Source: Asterella californica
Lineage: Eukaryota; Streptophyta; Marchantiopsida; Marchantiales; Aytoniaceae
NCBI GenBank assembly: GCA_036924285.1
Contig: JAYKYS010000007.1
Coordinates: forward strand, 5,890,001 to 5,954,000
Reading direction: 5' to 3'
DNA: 64,000 nt
The notes under the pieces are model-generated. The model was given only the letters and a program-made list of their open reading frames with translations, made no database searches and was not told the origin of the DNA. Below, in pieces: positions 31,681 to 44,235 of the stretch. The position numbers and the translations under genes were made by a program. Each line of letters starts with the position of its first letter. Positions within the stretch are counted from its first letter, which is position 1.

Positions 31681-33837
31681 GTCGCAGCTAGTACAAGGCT
31701 TCTTTGACGTTGGGAAGAAGGTTATCGGTTATCCTCCCTTGTCTGTCAAGGTAAGGTCGAGTCGATCTAATCCTGGGTCAGCTGCCACTCGTTTCTTGGA
31801 CTTTTTCTTGAAACTCTGTCCTACGTCGATCATTGCTTCAAGCGTTCACTTAGAAACGTTGATCCGCTTCGTATCTCATGTCCCTCCTCAAGCGTCCTAC
31901 CTTCAGCCGTTACCTCGAGTTCTCGCTCATCGATGGTCTAATTAGCCATCCCGTTCCTTAGTCTTGCCCCAGCTCTTGGGTCGTTCTTAAGTCTGGACCG
32001 AAATACGCCTTGGTACTGATCCAGCCATCACCTCATGCTCAAAGAGTCGGTTCGTCAAACCCTAGGGTCGAGTGCCTCGTCTTGGCTCATCCAAGCATCA
32101 AGCCTCTCTCGGCATTGAGTCCCTCTCATATATACTTCTGGGGATCGGCGGCCTCGCCCTCCTCTGCTCCTTGAAAATTATATCACAACCCGATCACGAG
32201 ATCGGTCATAATTCTCAGCTCCAATGTCAGTTTGAGAAATTCAGCAAATCACTGGAGAGCTCTCGCCGAGACCTTTCCAATGATACCTTACTCGCGTCAA
32301 GATCTTACGTAGAGCTCCGTCCACGCCTCAAAACGTCACTAGAGTTCCAACACTTAAGATTTTTCTGAGAAACCGTGGTACAACGCCTGCCTTAGACCTT
32401 GGTTCGGACCGGCATCCGAACTAGAGTCCGTCTGTGCCCGACCAACGTCTCCGTCCTTCGTCTCAGACCCACGTCTAAGACTTATGTTTTGGTCTTGCGT
32501 TTCGATCTATTTCTAGACTTGTCCCTTTAGGTCAACGCTCGTCTTGAGTCGTCTTGAGATAGACCTCTATGTCCTAACCCTATGTTCCAACTGTACAAAG
32601 AACCACTTACGGTTCATTTATTCCTGACTTCCAAGCCAAGCCGTTAAGTCCTACTCGCAACTTTCATAACCTAGCACAAGTCCACCTAGGTTCTATTGTT
32701 TGCGTATGGGCTCGATCTTGAGATTGAGGATCACAACACAAAGATCGATCATGGAGTATGGATCTTGAGAAACTTTGGAGAAGAAGATTTCAACCGAATG
32801 ATAGCTTCACCGTTTTCTTTTGTCCTACCTTTCTTGTAGATCGTTTTGATGTTGTAATATTAACTTTGTATTGACGACTCAATTGTCTCATTCTAGTTGA
32901 GCGTTTCTGCGTATTTACGTTTCGTAGAGAATCCTTCAACATGTCTCATGGATTTTATGATTTCTTCGAGTCTTATTGGTGTCTAGCGTTTCTTTAGGTG
33001 TTACAAGTCATTATAGTGGAAAAGTTGAGTAAAGAAAAGACAAAATTAAATCTCATTTTGCTCTCATTCGTTACTTTTGGACCAATGGTGTTCTAGCTGT
33101 TTCTAATGACATTTTTGTGGTTTCGGAAGGCTTCGGATGTCCATTCGAAGAAAGTTCTTGACCGGGAGTACAATCTGGACTGAAGAATCAATGGAGGATT
33201 GAGGGTGCTATTATCGATTGAGTGGAGGAGATGAAATTCGTACTTATTGTTATATTTTTGGTTATTTCTAGAGACTTGTGAGGAGTTCTCATGAATTGTG
33301 TGTTCGGTTGGAGAGCCGACGACGAGCTGGTCATTGTGATACCAAGTTCAGCCAATTGTTGATCATTTTGGATTGTCAACTGATCGATTGAACTTGAATG
33401 GTGCATGCGTGATGAGATGATATTACGATCTGCGACATGGAGGATTGGCTATTTTTCGAGTTCCTGGTCGAATTTCTAAGTGAAACTTTCTAGGATTGAG
33501 GGATGTCTTATCAGTAAGATATCTAGAAAGTTGAATAGGTTGTTCAATGTCTTGGGTCAAGCTTACCTGGGTCTGTAAAGCTCTTAAGTTAGCACAGATT
33601 AAGGTTTGATCCATATTTGAGAGATGGATTTAAGTTCCGATCTGAAATTTATTCAGGGTAAGAGTGAAGCGTCCAATAAAGTTTTTTGTGAAGTTTGATC
33701 ACCATTGGTCTACTGATTTGGCAGAACTAAGGTCTCAAAGTTTAAAGAAGTTTATGTTATTAACGGATTCACGTTCTTAGTTATATCTATTGTCATCTTT
33801 TGGTTCTTTTTGAGCAATTAGGGAGGAGTTTGCTGTT
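31681..33837. other. Non-coding sequence between gypsy remnant and copia element
   Basis: No gene. CT-rich text with many GTC/GAC words at 31700-32720 may be the 5' LTR/leader of the minus-strand gypsy. A stretch at 32740-32890 resembles 40010-40170 (both contain GATCAATCAT or GATCGATCATG, GAAACTTTGG and TTGACTTTGTATTG or AACTTTGTATTG), so a dispersed repeat surrounds the copia insertion. Confidence 0.35.
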
Positions 33838-33842
33838 GAAAC

Positions 33843-34071
33843 TGTTAATATAGTCCCAAGCTCCAATAGATCGACGACTATCATTAGCCGGAGTGGTTAA
33901 GGTTGTTAGAGTTAGTTAGAGGGGTAACCCACCATTAGGGTTTCCCTTGTACTCACCTCCACTATATATACAGAGAGAGGCAAAGCCTCTCTCATCTCAT
34001 TTCTATTTTACTTCCTTGTCTACTCGCTCTCTCTTTTCTTGGAATGTCCTCGAAGTATCGATCTTTCCACA
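33843..34071 (+). repeat. 5' LTR of the copia element
   Basis: Starts TGTTAATATAGTCCC, ends ATCTTTCCACA. A TATA box (TATATATA, about 33963-33970) is followed by a perfect 9-bp hairpin GAGAGAGGC-AAA-GCCTCTCTC (33973-33993), which would lie at or near the start of the R region of the transcript. It drives transcription of the element if active. Confidence 0.9.
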
Positions 34072-34083
34072 TGGAATCAGAGC
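34072..34083 (+). other. Primer-binding site, initiator Met-tRNA type
   Basis: TGGAATCAGAGC begins one base after the 5' LTR. Plant copia elements use TGGTATCAGAGC, complementary to the 3' end of initiator tRNA-Met; this copy has one mismatch at position 4 (T to A). Confidence 0.8.
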
Positions 34084-34736
34084 TGGTGAGAGCGTGTGTC
34101 CATTGCTGATGAGCAAGATGGAGATTGGAGTACAAGAGAGAGCAGCCGGAGTTGTGCTTGATGTCGAGCACTATCATGCTGATGCGTTCGGGTGAGACGA
34201 AACCGTTTCTTTCGCCACCAGAAACTTTGAACGCGATTTCAGAGGCCTGAAGGGTTAAAGCTACAACTAAAGCTGAAATCTGTCGACCAGCCCTTCTAGG
34301 GATGTCTTGTTCAGAAGGTGCGAATTGTGTACTGGGCCAAGTTTCAGTCGATTTGGAGGTTTCCAGCGGCAGATTTTCAATCAGATCTTTTTCGACCAAG
34401 ACGAAAGTTTTAGGACTTAACCCTAAAACAAATTCTGTTCTGAATATGGACGACTTGGAAAATTTGGAAAATTTTGAGGGGTCGCACACCCATTTTTGAC
34501 CTCGTTTGGTCTAGTTTTGACTTTTCTTGGTGTGTTCTTTCGACGTTTCCGTCGTGTTTTGTACACCTACAGTTCGCGGACAGTTTCTTTCTTCATTGTT
34601 GCTGCAGGAGGAGTTCGTGGAGTCGCCTCGTTGTGACTTGTGATAACTCTTGATCGCGCGGTGTGGGAAGACGAGTTTCGTGAAGGTTCTGTGAGGTTTT
34701 CCGCGTATAGAACAGAGCAATTTCGATATTGCAGCT

Positions 34737-37700
34737 ATGGCGGAGTCCGTGTCTTTGATCACTGGAGAGAAGCTCGACAAGAACAACTACCAAGTGTGGA
34801 AGTTCCGGATGAAGACTTTCCTGCAGGGACAAGATCTATGGGATCTTATCACTGAGGAGGAGAAAGTGCCTGAAGTGTCAATTTCTGACCCGAAATTCAA
34901 GGAGTGGAAGAAGCGCTCATATCAGACTATTCACTACATCGTGCTGACAGTCTCAGCATCGATGATCGATCACATTCAGGACTGCGATACGCTCAAGAAA
35001 GTTTGGGATGCACTCGCGCGTCTGTTTCAATCCGGAACAGAGGCGTGGAAGCTGCAATTGCTGTAGCAGTTCAACACCGTGAAGAAGGGGTCGATGTGCA
35101 TCAACGACTACGTGAACCATGTCAAGCAGCTCGCGGATCAGCTATCTTCTGTCAAAGTCGAGATTGATTCCACTGTCTTGATCGGAGCCACATTGCAGGG
35201 ACTACCTGCAGAGTACAAACAGTTCATAACATCGATTTCGACCAGAGAACCTCTTCCGCGGTTTGATGAGCTTGTTCCTATGATGTTAGGAGAGGAGGTG
35301 CGCCTACTAGGGAGTTCTACTTTGACGGGTCAGCAAGAATCTATCTATTTTGCAGGTTCTGGAGGATCTCGAGGTAGGGGTCATGGCAAAGATGCTGGAC
35401 GTGGACGGGGTCGCGGACAGCAACAGCAATCGCAGCAGCAGCTGAACCAGCAACAGTCTGGTTCCAACAACAATCAGAGAAGAGCGCTTGGTTCCTACAA
35501 CTACTGCAAGAAGCAAGGCCACAATGCGAATCAGTGCTACAAGAAGCAGAACGATCAGAGACAACACGACAACAACCCCCAACAAGGTAACAGCAACCAT
35601 CAAGGCTATGCAGTCACTGAGCATGTCTATTCGGAGCAGTTGTTGATTACTACGCATCAGAGTTATGCGGCTTTCGAACCACAGATTGACTGGGTGATCG
35701 ACTCCGACGCCACCAGTCACATGACTCTCCATCGGGAGTGGTGTAGTTCACTCGAGCCTGTGGAGACTCCAAAGTTTATGGTGACAGGAGATAACACCAA
35801 GCACAAGATCCAGCACAAGGGTAACATTCCACTTGACATTCCTGCTTTAACGTTTACTGATATACGGAATGTCTTACATGTCCCCACGTTGACTAGAAAC
35901 CTGCTATCTGTAGGACAGTTGATAGAGCACGATCTGCAAGTGCGCTTCAATAAAGATGGATGCTTTATTGAAGATTCGAATAGCACTATCATAGCTCGAG
36001 GTATCAAGAGTGGTAGACTGTTTAAACTAGATGCATCTGCGCCTAAGTTACAGGTTGCCATGTATGGACAGAGTGGTCCAGTAGTGTCTGACATTGACAT
36101 CTGGCACAAGCGAATTGGGCACATGAACTTTCAGAGGCTGAAAAGTCTTCCGAGTTCTGACATGGTTACAGGTCTGCCCAAATTTGAATCCAGTGAGCCC
36201 ACTGAAGTCTGTGCAGCATGTCAATTCGGCAAGCAAGCTAGACAGCCCTTTAAGGGATCAAGTAGTAGAGCGAACAAGCTTCTGGAGCTTGTTCACACTG
36301 ATGTATGGACTGCTTCTCAGCCAAGTATGATCGGTTTCCAGTACTTCGTGTCATTCATTGATGATCATTCGCGTTATACTTGGATCTATTTGTTGAGAAA
36401 CAAGTCATCTGCCGAAGTACTGTCAGTATTCCAGACTTTCCGCAAGTTGGTGGAGAAACAGTCTGGGGCATCTATCCTTTGTTTGAGATCTGATGGAGGA
36501 GGCGAGTTCCTTTCTGGAGAGTTCGATGCATATCTACGTGAGCATGGTATTCGACGCCAGAAGACTTGCAGTTACAGTCCGCAGCAGAACGGAGTTGCGG
36601 AGCGTAATAATGGACACATAGCAAAAGCTGCTCGTGCGATGTTGGACGAGAAGACCATACCTAGACCTTACTGGGCAGAAGCTGTTTCATGTGCGGTGTA
36701 TCTGATGAACCGGACGCCTACAGCGGCAGTCCACAGCAAGACACCGATGGAGGTCTTCACAGACAATAAGCCTGATTACTCTTTTCTTAAAGTTTTCGGA
36801 TGTATCTGTTATGTGCACATACCTGATGAAAGACGTAAGAAACTAGATCCGAAAGCAGATAGATGTATCTTCCTTGGTTATGCATTTGATACGAAAGGAT
36901 ATAAGTGCTACAATCCTTCGTCCAAGCAGTTCTATATCAGTAGAGATGTCGTTTTTGATGAGCTACAGTCTTGGTTTGCACCTGCACCTATCGTAGCCAT
37001 CCTTGTACCTACTGTAGAACCAAGGAGTCAGTCCACTGTAGTACCTCAGAGTAGTACGTTGAGTGGAGGATCTGAAAAAGTCATTGATTCCATATCAGAA
37101 TCTGTTGCACATAGAGCTGTTGTTAACGCTGGAGTCCACGTAACACAGCCTAGTGGAACTAGTGTAATTTCTACACAGGATGAGCGCGTGCTATTGGAGC
37201 GTATGTTTGACTCATCCAGATATGTGGATCTTCCACATCCACTGGATACTTTGTCCCAGACCTTGGCGTCTACGTCAGATCAATTGCAAGGGGAGGTGAC
37301 TAGTGCACCGATTACCTCTCGCAGATCTGAGCGGGCAAAACATCCAATGAGTAGGTATATGCATGAAGGTTTTCTTGCTGCGCACCATGCATATATGGCC
37401 AATGTTCTTCAGGAACAGGAACCGAGTTCGCTTGAGGAGGCGATGCACAAGGCCTAATGAGTAAGTGGTATGGAAGCTGAACTTGCTGCGCTTCATCACC
37501 AACAGACTTGGGAGTTGGTAGACTTATCTCAGGGTAAGAAAGCGATTGATTGCAGGTGGGTCTTCAAGGTCAAGCGCAACTCGGATGGTACCGTATGTCG
37601 ATACAAGGTCAGACTGGTAGCTAAGGGCTACGCACAGCAACATGGAGTGGATTTTGAGGAGACCTTTGCTCCTGTTGCGAAGATGGTGACTATTCGAACA

Positions 37701-39016
37701 GCAGTTGCAGTTGCAACTCAGAAAGGTTGGAAGATGCACCAGATGGACTTCAAAAACGCCTTCCTCAACGGCGATCTTGAGGAGGAGGTCTACATGCAGC
37801 AACCTCCTGGTTATGAGGATCCTATGTTCCCTTCCCGTGTATGTAAGTTACGGAAGGCTCTCTATGGTCTGAAACAAGCACCAAGAGCATGGTATGCAAA
37901 GATCAATTCTTACTTGCAGTCTCTTGGTTTCCATCTTTGTAGTTCAGACTCTACCTTGTATTCATTGAGAATACGAGACCGGATTGTTGTGATCACCATC
38001 TATGTTGATGACTTGATCATTATCGGTAACTTTGAGGAGCTTATTTCTCAGATCAAGGATCACTTGAAATCCGAGTTCGAGATGATGGACTTAGGAGAAC
38101 TCAAGTACTCCCTTGCTGTGGAGTTCATTAGAGATAGGAAGGATGTTTGGCTTGTACAGCGACAGTATGCTCTCAGTATGCTTGAGAGATTTGGTATGCT
38201 TGATTGCAAACCCATTGCTACACCATTAGAGCAAGGGGTAAAGCTAGGAGCAGAGGATGGTGAGTTGCTGGATGATCCACGCATGTACAGACAGATGGTT
38301 GAGAGTCTTATCTACTTGACCATCACCAGACCAGACTTGAGTTATGCTGTCGGTCTGATTAGTCAATTCATGCAGTCACCACGGAGACCACATTTTGAGG
38401 CTGTCAAGCGGATCCTCCGCTACATGAAGTTCTCTATGCAGTACGGACTTCACTATCGATACGGTGGACCATTGTTGTTACATGGCTACACAGATGCTGA
38501 TTGGGTAGGAAGTGCCGATAGGAGATCCACGTCAGGTTACGCTTTTGGACTTGGAAGCGCTGCTATAAGCTGGGCTTCTAAGAAGCAACCCACTGTTGCT
38601 TTGTCGTCCACGGAAGCAGAGTATCGAGGAGCAACGAATGCAACATGCGAATCGATTTGGCTTCGATGTCTGCTATCTGATATTGGTGTGGAGTGTACAG
38701 ATCCTGTTGTTGTATATACATACAACATTAGCAGCATGAAGTTAGCTAGTAATCCTGTTTCCATGCTAGGACGAAGCACATTGAGGTGCACTATCACTTT
38801 ATTAGAGAGAAGGTCCTTACAGGAGAGATTGAGCTCAGTTATGTGAGCACAGGAGATCAGGTTGTTGATATCTTCACTAAGGCATTGCCTAGAGATAAGT
38901 TTGATGCTTTCAGACATTGTCTAGGAGTACAGGATGTAGAGATGAGCTTGAAGGGGAGTGTTGATATAGTCCCAAGCTCCAGTAGATCGACGGCTACCAT
39001 TAGCCGGAGTGGTTAG
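34737..39016 (+). pseudogene. Copia gag-pol polyprotein, disabled
   Basis: ATG 34737. Gag 34737-35560 is stopped by TAG at 35064-35066, where the second copy has CAG. In the zinc knuckle the first Cys is Tyr (TAC 35496-35498; TGC in the other copy). The protease reads WVIDSDATSHM: the Gly of DSGA is Asp (35706-35708). The integrase has the HHCC motif (WHKRIGHMNF, CAACQFGKQA) and DDE residues in HTDVW, RSDGGGEF and GVAERN. Adjacent stops TAA TGA (37455-37460) replace CAA TGG. RT has GLKQAPRAWYAKI and YVDDLIIIG. RNase H has YTDADW and SSTEAEYRG, but the third Asp is Tyr (YTYNISS). A one-base loss near 38757 shifts the last 85 codons, which end at 39016 inside the 3' LTR. At least six separate lesions, most of C-to-T or G-to-A type. 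Confidence 0.9.
38950..38958 (+). other. Polypurine tract
   Basis: GAAGGGGAG ends directly at the first base of the 3' LTR. It is the second-strand priming site of the copia element. Confidence 0.8.
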
Positions 39017-39187
39017 GGTTGTTAGAGTTAGTTAGAGGGCTAACCCACCATTAGGGTTTCCCTTGTACTCACCTCCACTATATATACAGAGAGAGGCAAA
39101 GCCTCTCTCATCTCATTCCTATTTTACTTCCTTGTCTACTCGCTCTCTCTCTTCTTGGAGTGTCCTCGAAGTATCGATCTTTCTACA
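38959..39187 (+). repeat. 3' LTR of the copia element
   Basis: Starts TGTTGATATAGTCCC, ends ATCTTTCTACA. It is the same length as the 5' LTR, with the TATA box at 39079-39086 and the 9-bp hairpin at 39089-39109 conserved. Confidence 0.9.
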
Positions 39188-39192
39188 AAAAC

Positions 39193-40559
39193 TGCCATGT
39201 CATCATATAAGTTGACATTGTAAGGTGTGGGACTGATTTGGATTTTTGGAGCTGCTAGGTACCGTAATCATTGGTGCTATGTTGTGAACTGAGTATTGCT
39301 TTGAGGCGTGCATGCTTTATCTTGCTGGAATGCTTAAGAGACTAAGAGGTGGCAGCAAGTTGTATTGGGACTCGATTAGTTTACAGATATGGATACGAAG
39401 TTTGGTTTAGCGACTATAGCATCTTTTGGTTGTAACAGATAGAGTTGTGGCGGTTGGATTGACGGATAGCTAACGTCGTTGGAAAGCTATTAAGTCATGC
39501 TATGTATTGATGTAGAGTTACTTTCAGTTAAATGATACAGTGCTTACTATTTCAGAGAGAGTAAAAAGGGATCTGTCTCTAACGAGTTTTCTACAACTTA
39601 TACATATCATTTGGATCGTAACAAGGTTTAATCTCGAATAGAGAGGGTACAAGGTCACTTGTGCTATAAGAATAGATAGATAAACTTTTGGGTTGAAAGA
39701 TCAAGATTTAGAGTCAACATGTTCAAGCATATATCTCTATACAACCATATATCTGGTGTATTCATAGGCAAAAAAACATGTTATACATCGGATCTTTCAT
39801 TCTGGAATCCATTCTACATCAAACTTTATTCATCGTGATCACTTTCAATAGTGGTTCGTTGCTTACTTTGGAGAAGAGTTCATGAAAAGAGTGATAGAGA
39901 ACTGAGACTTGACTATGTACATCTTATTTTGACGACTGAATGGACCTAAAATTTCTAGCCAACGTTCTTTGTAACGTCGGGGCTAATATCTGATGTCATT
40001 GCCGACGAATGATCAATCATCGTGCATGGATTGAAACTTTGGTCAAGAAACTTTGGTGGGGAATATTGCAATCAAGTGATGATTTCTTCATTTTTTGGTC
40101 ATATTTTTCATCGTATCACGATTCAAGGTCATTATCTTGACTTTGTATTGAATCTCACGTATTTTTGTGTCGTTATTATCTCTATCGCTCGACGAGGATG
40201 ATTATCTTGTGTTAAGTTTGAGGTCTGAAGTATTTTGCTTCAAGCCTTGAGAGTTGAGAGTATTTTAAGGTTACAATTTGATCTATTGTGCCAAGTAGGA
40301 GATAAAGTGATCTCCAATCTTCTTTCTCATTGGTTTATTTTTTACCAATCATGTTCAACAAAGTACACAAAACACATTCACATCTTTTATTCTCTGCGTA
40401 TATGTAGTTCTCGTGGATGTCAGTGTCTCTTGATATTAATATCATTCTAAAATATCATTGCATTATGTTACGATGTAAAATCTATCACACAGGTCAAAGA
40501 GACAAACCTTAATCTCTTAATTGCAATAGACTGAGCATCAACATTTACAAAACAAATAT
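39193..40559. other. Continuation of the sequence interrupted by copia
   Basis: No gene. Together with 33000-33842 this forms the target sequence into which copia inserted. The stretch 40010-40170 resembles 32740-32890. It may be non-coding parts of an older LTR element. Confidence 0.35.
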
Positions 40560-40990
40560 TATCGTAAACTTACGACGCGTCAAGTTACGATGCGCAATAT
40601 ATCACAAATTTTATGTTATTTGCAATTAGAATAATATTTTTTTCTCACTTTTGCAACGAGAATGCATCATGATTGCGATGCCGTGGACATCAAAACTTGC
40701 GATTGATATATCATTTATGATCAAGTTCGTATCGCATGTTAGGATCACACTTGCAATTCACTCAACATAGCAAGCTTGATACTACATGCATCACAAGTGT
40801 GATTTATTTAGTATCACAGAAGTGATAATGCATCACAAGTATGATTCTATACGAATCATAAATGTGATGCACTATGCATCGCAAATAAGATGTATTTTGC
40901 ATCACAAATTTGAAATTTAAGTAAATATGTGCATCACGTTTGTGATGCATTTGCATTCTTGTGTACCAGATGCGATACTTTTTGAGCAAG
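40560..40990. repeat. Cluster of GCATCACA/TGTGATGC palindromic words
   Basis: About ten copies of (G)CATCAC(A/G) or its complement TGTGAT(G) are spread over 430 bp, several joined as GCATCACAAGTGTGAT-type palindromes (near 40789-40804, 40831-40845, 40933-40951). The DNA is AT-rich with no gene. It may be a MITE cluster or an array of binding sites. Confidence 0.6.
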
Positions 40991-42049
40991 ACTCTGAAGT
41001 ACAGTTATAGGTGAATGAATGATTGCTTGAACTACGTACCTATGCCGTTTGGACATGCACTGAGATGATTTTTCAAAGCATCAACAAAGTCCTCGAAAGA
41101 TCGATTCTCGGGAAACGATTTCAGATCTGCTTTGTTTGGAACTATAGTCTCAGATGGACAACTGCAGGGAGAGGGGCGTTAAGATGCTCCTCACTTTGAA
41201 ATCTGCCGACGGTCATGACGATATCTGCACAGAAGAACAACGCTTCTGATTTACTGATCAGATATAACATGGTGTCTGGATCTCAAAGTACATCGATGAT
41301 ATATCGATAACCTTCAGAGGCAATTCGCCCAAGAGTGTTCAAAGAGTCATTCGAGTGGAGAGAAAATAATCTTCCCCAACCTTGCATGATTAGACATCGT
41401 CTAACCGCATAAGAGATAAAGTCAAGTCGTTACTTTGAGTAAAGTCATATTGTTTGGAGATCAAGGTGAAAAGCTAGACATGTAAAACATGACCTCCATT
41501 AACTGTGCTATCAAGAAAGTAGATACAATGTACCTTCACCATGTCTAGACTAAGTATTCAACGACTGGTAATCTTTCTACTTGAATATTAGCAGCATTTG
41601 AAGGTACCGACCAATCCACTCAATTTTGTTCATACAATCCCAATTCAAAAAACCGTACCACAAGGACTAGAGCAATACAAGAATCAACTGATCATGCGCA
41701 TGCAGTCTTCATATACTCATCCCAAAGTTCTATGAGGACATGCAATTGAGATAAACTCTCTGTGCAAAAGAAAAGACTAGATGTTAACCATAGCTGAGTC
41801 TAGTGTGTTGCAATTGTCTACATTATCCTCGCTGCAAGTACCACACAGTAATTAACTAACTTGGAAGATGCAGATTCCTTTGTTTGAACTCTCAACTCTT
41901 GCCAAGATAAACAAAATGTCATGTATTTGAATGAAGCAACATTGGACTTTAAAGCACTTGTAAACACATAAAAGCAAATATGTTTCTTGATTATATTCTG
42001 TAATCGTCTCTTCGTCCACTGTTGATGAAGTCAGTAGCTTTTAATCCGT
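40991..42049. other. 3' flank of the second Tnp2 copy
   Basis: No gene recognised. It probably includes the 3' terminal region of the transposon whose last exon ends at 42050, but no terminal inverted repeat was found. Confidence 0.3.
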
Positions 42050-44235
42050 CTATATTAGCATGCATTCTTCTGGATGGTGCTCTCCTTGATATCTTAAGTT
42101 TGGAACTTGGCAATTAGAAGTAACATCTTTTAACAAAATATCCCAAGCATTCGTGAGTGTTGCCATAGGTGCAGTGTAAATCATAAGTCCACTACGTTCA
42201 CACTCCAAACGTATCCAACTAACTTTCACAGTCTTCTCTCTTGATGATGATGATGGAAATTCGAAATTCGAAGGATTGATCTTTCTAACAGCAGCTAGAG
42301 ATAACTGATACTCACTCGCAGATCTGCAAAATTTACAAAGAACAATTTCATTGATCTCAGGCCTCGGAGGACAGCATCCTACTTTACTTGGAAGAAGACA
42401 ATCTATCATCAACATCCTATCTTGAAGTTCATAGCAGATAAACCTAAATTACGTTTGAGGATATAGAGATTGTAACATAAACTTTCCTATGATTTGGTAG
42501 ACTGGTCTACATCTGTTACTTCGATGAGGACGTAGTGATCCTTTCAATATTGTAAAGTTGCTTCATGAATCAATCACAACATTTTGGTTCAGAAGTTCAT
42601 TTGCATACCAATCTGCCTTAAAATATAGCTGAAATTGTCCACAAAATTCATGTCCAAAGAACTGTTTAACTAAACACTTCCATGGAGTAGAAGTAGTGTG
42701 TGACGGTAAGTTTCATATAATAAGACAACAGTTGGCAATATGAGTATTTGTAGTTGTTAATATAAAGTCGAAGATGATAAACATGTTCTGATTCAAAAAA
42801 TCAAACATGAAAATAATGAAAATAACATGAAGATACCTTGAGTCTCGGAGTTATCTTGCTGCAGAAACAATTGATCTCCAGGTCTGTAAATTTATCCGTC
42901 GACACATGCTGACCTGCATACTTTTATTTTTTTACGGAACCGGTGGTTGTGCTTTGGAAATCAGATAGCTTCGTAAATATTTTTCAATATCTGGAGACAT
43001 ATCTATTTCAACTCCTATTTTTTGGATCCAATTGCAATACCTTTGATTAAAAGAGCTTTCAATCTAGGATAATTAATCAATAACCCGACACCTATCCTCT
43101 TTCTTGGTTTGTAGTAACCAAGAGCTTTTGACATGCTTTGGAACAATCTAGAGATGATGCAATGGTTAATCTTTCATGAAGAAGATATGATCTTGCAAGA
43201 ATCGAAATCCTCTTTTGATGCATGAAAAGCCATCTCTGTCATGAAACAATTGAGCTTGTATGGCTGTGAAAATATATGAATATAATACTTAGTAAAAGAT
43301 ACTTCCATCGACTTTTTATTTGTGAGAATAGTGTTGAATTGAGCAACACGCTTCTCAAACGTATAGCATCAGTATAAATCATGAGACCCATGTCTTATCA
43401 AGTCATCCAAGATTTCTCCGTTTCTTATTCATATAACATGCATATGTAAAATGATATGAGTTGTAAATCAGGAAGCGGGCTAACTGAAATAGATCCCCAC
43501 CTCTCAGAGAAAGATAAGAGGCAGAAGGTAAGAAAGAATTACAAGTGTAGTTCAATAGCATAACATGAAACCCACATCTATTAGCAAGATTCAAGGAGGT
43601 ACGCAAAGTACGATAATCTTACGGTAGCTGATATACGTGATTATGAAATGCACAGAAAGAGAAGAGTGTCTACTTGAGGGATCAGATATATGATATGTTT
43701 CAGGATATACCTGATACGTGTTTAAGTGGTGATCCATTACCTCCAAAATGCTCTTCTTTTAGAACTCGTCAAGAAGAAAAAAGTTCTCTCGCATAGAGCA
43801 TGAACTCTTTTGTCCAACCGTGTTTACGAGAATATATGAAAAACACTCTTCCAATCAATGTCAATAAAATTCCAAGTTTGGCCCACGGATCAGTATTAAC
43901 GTCCCGACCTACAGCACGAAAGACAGACAATAAGCAATACATGGTAAAAAATAGATGCTCTTCTGCCTTGTAGCAGTAAGAGAGTTTTAGCTTACTACTC
44001 TGGTCAGCACCAACTTGTTTAGTAGGTTGTTTTGGCCATCTGTGACCTAAACTTTTAGGTATGTGGTTGATATTTCATCTAAAGTTCGTTCTACTATTTT
44101 CTTATCATCTGCAGCAAGACTTCTTATGAATTCTTTGTTAAACTTCTTAAAAGTACATAACGGTAGAGTATGCATCACATCGTACGAGATGCAGAGATAA
44201 GTCAAACCATATAAATCATAAATTCGTCATAGTTC

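Larger units (their letters stand above)
33838..39192 (+). mobile_element. Full-length Ty1/copia LTR retrotransposon
   Basis: Two 229-bp LTRs (33843-34071 and 38959-39187) with TG...CA ends, a Met-tRNA type primer site, a polypurine tract, and a gag-pol region in the copia order gag, protease, integrase, RT, RNase H. The flanks are GAAAC (33838-33842) and AAAAC (39188-39192), a 5-bp target duplication with one change. The LTRs differ at 10 of 229 positions by my count (nine transitions, one transversion), so the copy has been inserted for some time. It is internally disabled by nonsense codons and a frameshift. A truncated relative lies at 51594-55130. Confidence 0.9.

Noticed and set aside
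35307..36236. Minus-strand ORFs opposite the copia gag-pol
   Set aside because: Shadows of the real plus-strand coding sequence.
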